From Pelodera strongyloides (Eukaryota; Nematoda; Chromadorea; Rhabditida; Rhabditidae): a stretch of 64,000 nt of DNA. Below, piece by piece: positions 62,984 to 64,000 of the stretch. The notes beneath the pieces are model-generated. The model did not search any database and was not told the DNA's origin. It worked only from the letters and a program-made list of their open reading frames with translations. How positions within the stretch are numbered: the first letter of the stretch is position 1; every line of letters begins with the position of its first letter. The translations under genes and the position numbers were made by a program. The stretch is taken from assembly GCA_036852015.1 (NCBI GenBank), contig JAANDG010000294.1:1-64000 (forward strand), written 5' to 3'.

Positions 62984-64000
62984 TTACGCCTCTTCTACGT
63001 TTTTCTGATGGTGAAATTTTTCTAAAAGGATATCAACAACATCTCGCAGCATTGATTTCTCAGTAAATTCTCTGGCAAGGTCACAATGATACGAAAACGG
63101 TCCATCAGGTCTCACTAGCAAATATTGACCAATAGCTAACCTTCTCGGTTAGGTGAGTTTTCCTCCCCTTGACAAAAATATCGTCTTGTTGTAACCTTTA
63201 AGATGCGATGTATGCCTACATGTTCTGACTATTCATTTAACTTCTAAAATACATGTTTATTTACTCCTATTATAATGTCTGTTTGTTTCGTCATGTGCAT
63301 ATTTGCAGGTAAACTTTCACCTGCTTCTATTTTAAATTTAGCCCTCGAATGTTATGAACGATCAGATATGAATGCGTGGAAATGGATCAAGGAGAAATTG
63401 CGAGCCTTCAAGACATGGTTGGTACTCATGGATCGCTCTTTCTTCTACACAATATTTATTAATTTTTTATACAACGTTTGAATTATTGCATACGTTTTTC
63501 TTGCTTTTCCTTAATTTTGGAAAAAATTGTTTTATTTCGTCTTGCTTTTCCTTAATTTTGGAAAAAATTCGCCGGTGATAAAATTATGATTGTTTTCTGA
63601 AACATAAAACATAGGGAATCGCGCAAAAGGTGCGATGCTCATTCACCGAGCGATAAAGCGAATACGTTTGCCCGCGGTCGATGACTCATCCTTTCTTCCA
63701 CACAGGTTGAAATTGCACGTATAGATGGCTTGTCACTTCGCATATGAGCCTCAAGTGAAACATACTTTCCCACCGATATGAAAACACGTTGCGTTCCTGT
63801 TTGCTGCTTCGTATAATTTTAGAAAGTTTCAAGATTGTTTTCACACTTTTGTAAATAATGAGGGAAACTACGAATGGAAATTCACTTACAATTAGACCGG
63901 TCCGAATTTAAGCTGTTAATCATCTCATTCTCAGCTCGAAATTTGTCTCCAAATACTTTAGCACATAGGTGGTCTAGAAAAAAGAGTTCTCTGCTAACAA
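62984..64000 (-). CDS. 3' end of an unrecognised gene leaving the window
   Basis: Three minus-strand exons: A 63973-63890 (CTAG acceptor, GTAAGT donor; HLCAKVFGDKFRAENEMINS), B 63803-63647 (GVKYVSLE-like core, containing GKYVSLEAHMRSDKPSIRA, donor GTGAAT) and C 63135-62984 (acceptor GGTTAG; IGQYLLVRPDGPFSYHCDLA, then REFTEKSMLRDVVDILLEKF, ending NVEEA and TAA). B leaves phase 1 and C enters phase 1, so that junction is sound. A leaves phase 1 but B's best acceptor is phase 0, so another small exon or an indel lies between them. The 5' end is outside the window. The sequence is clearly protein-like but I do not recognise the family. Confidence 0.5.
63500..63569. repeat. 29-bp direct repeat, two copies
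   Basis: CTTGCTTTTCCTTAATTTTG, continuing GAAAAAATT, occurs exactly at 63500-63528 and again at 63541-63569 (period 41). It lies in the intron between exons B and C of the partial gene. Confidence 0.9.

Noticed and set aside
63309..63690. Plus-strand exon pair (KLSPASILNLALECYE and onward, then ESRKRCDAHSPSDK to a stop)
   Set aside because: The second part overlaps minus-strand exon B, which is longer and splices in phase to exon C. The first part alone has no partner, though TTTGCAG before it is a good acceptor.

Overview
The window reads as an invertebrate nuclear genome. It is AT-rich, and its genes are split into many exons of about 40-300 bp. Splice acceptors are short (TTTCAG, TTTTAG or TTGCAG) with almost no polypyrimidine tract. 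That style, together with an acceptor 2-25 nt upstream of an ATG in five places, points to a nematode that uses spliced-leader trans-splicing. The species cannot be named from the sequence. There are no bacterial operons, no CRISPR array, no complete transposon and no tRNA or rRNA gene that I can support. All gene models below were assembled by hand from splice sites, reading-frame phase and protein-family motifs.

Layout. 1-2.1 kb: complex satellite-like array with a 53-nt A run. 2.3-2.75 kb (-): last two exons of an unrecognised acidic protein. 7.2-10.7 kb (+): complete nucleobindin gene (12 exons, 449 aa), with a Tourist-like foldback element in intron 1. 12.7-16.7 kb (-): complete nuclear receptor of the NR1/E78 (SEX-1-like) type (12 exons, 500 aa), convergent with nucleobindin. 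16.8-25 kb: gene-poor, with a 314-bp tandem duplication. 25.0-29.4 kb (-): complete delta3,delta2-enoyl-CoA isomerase (9 exons, 255 aa) ending in a peroxisomal-type tripeptide. 31.5-37.7 kb (-), with a possible alternative first exon at 41.2 kb: inward-rectifier K+ channel (Kir/irk) with unusual pore residues. 44.7-54.3 kb (-): FGFRL1-like receptor with signal peptide, three Ig domains, one membrane helix and a kinase-free tail. 54.3-63 kb: mostly non-coding, with a few exon-like fragments. 63-64 kb (-): 3' end of an unrecognised gene that leaves the window.

The genes do not form a pathway. They are ordinary metazoan genes (ER/Golgi calcium-binding protein, transcription factor, lipid beta-oxidation auxiliary enzyme, K+ channel, cell-surface receptor) in unrelated transcription units. 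I found no clearly new multi-gene system. The most interesting signals are the kinase-less FGFR-like receptor, the altered Kir pore and rectification residues with two phase-compatible first exons, the consistent trans-splice-like acceptors, several foldback (MITE-like) elements inside introns, and a 152-codon signal-peptide-bearing ORF antisense in a Kir intron.
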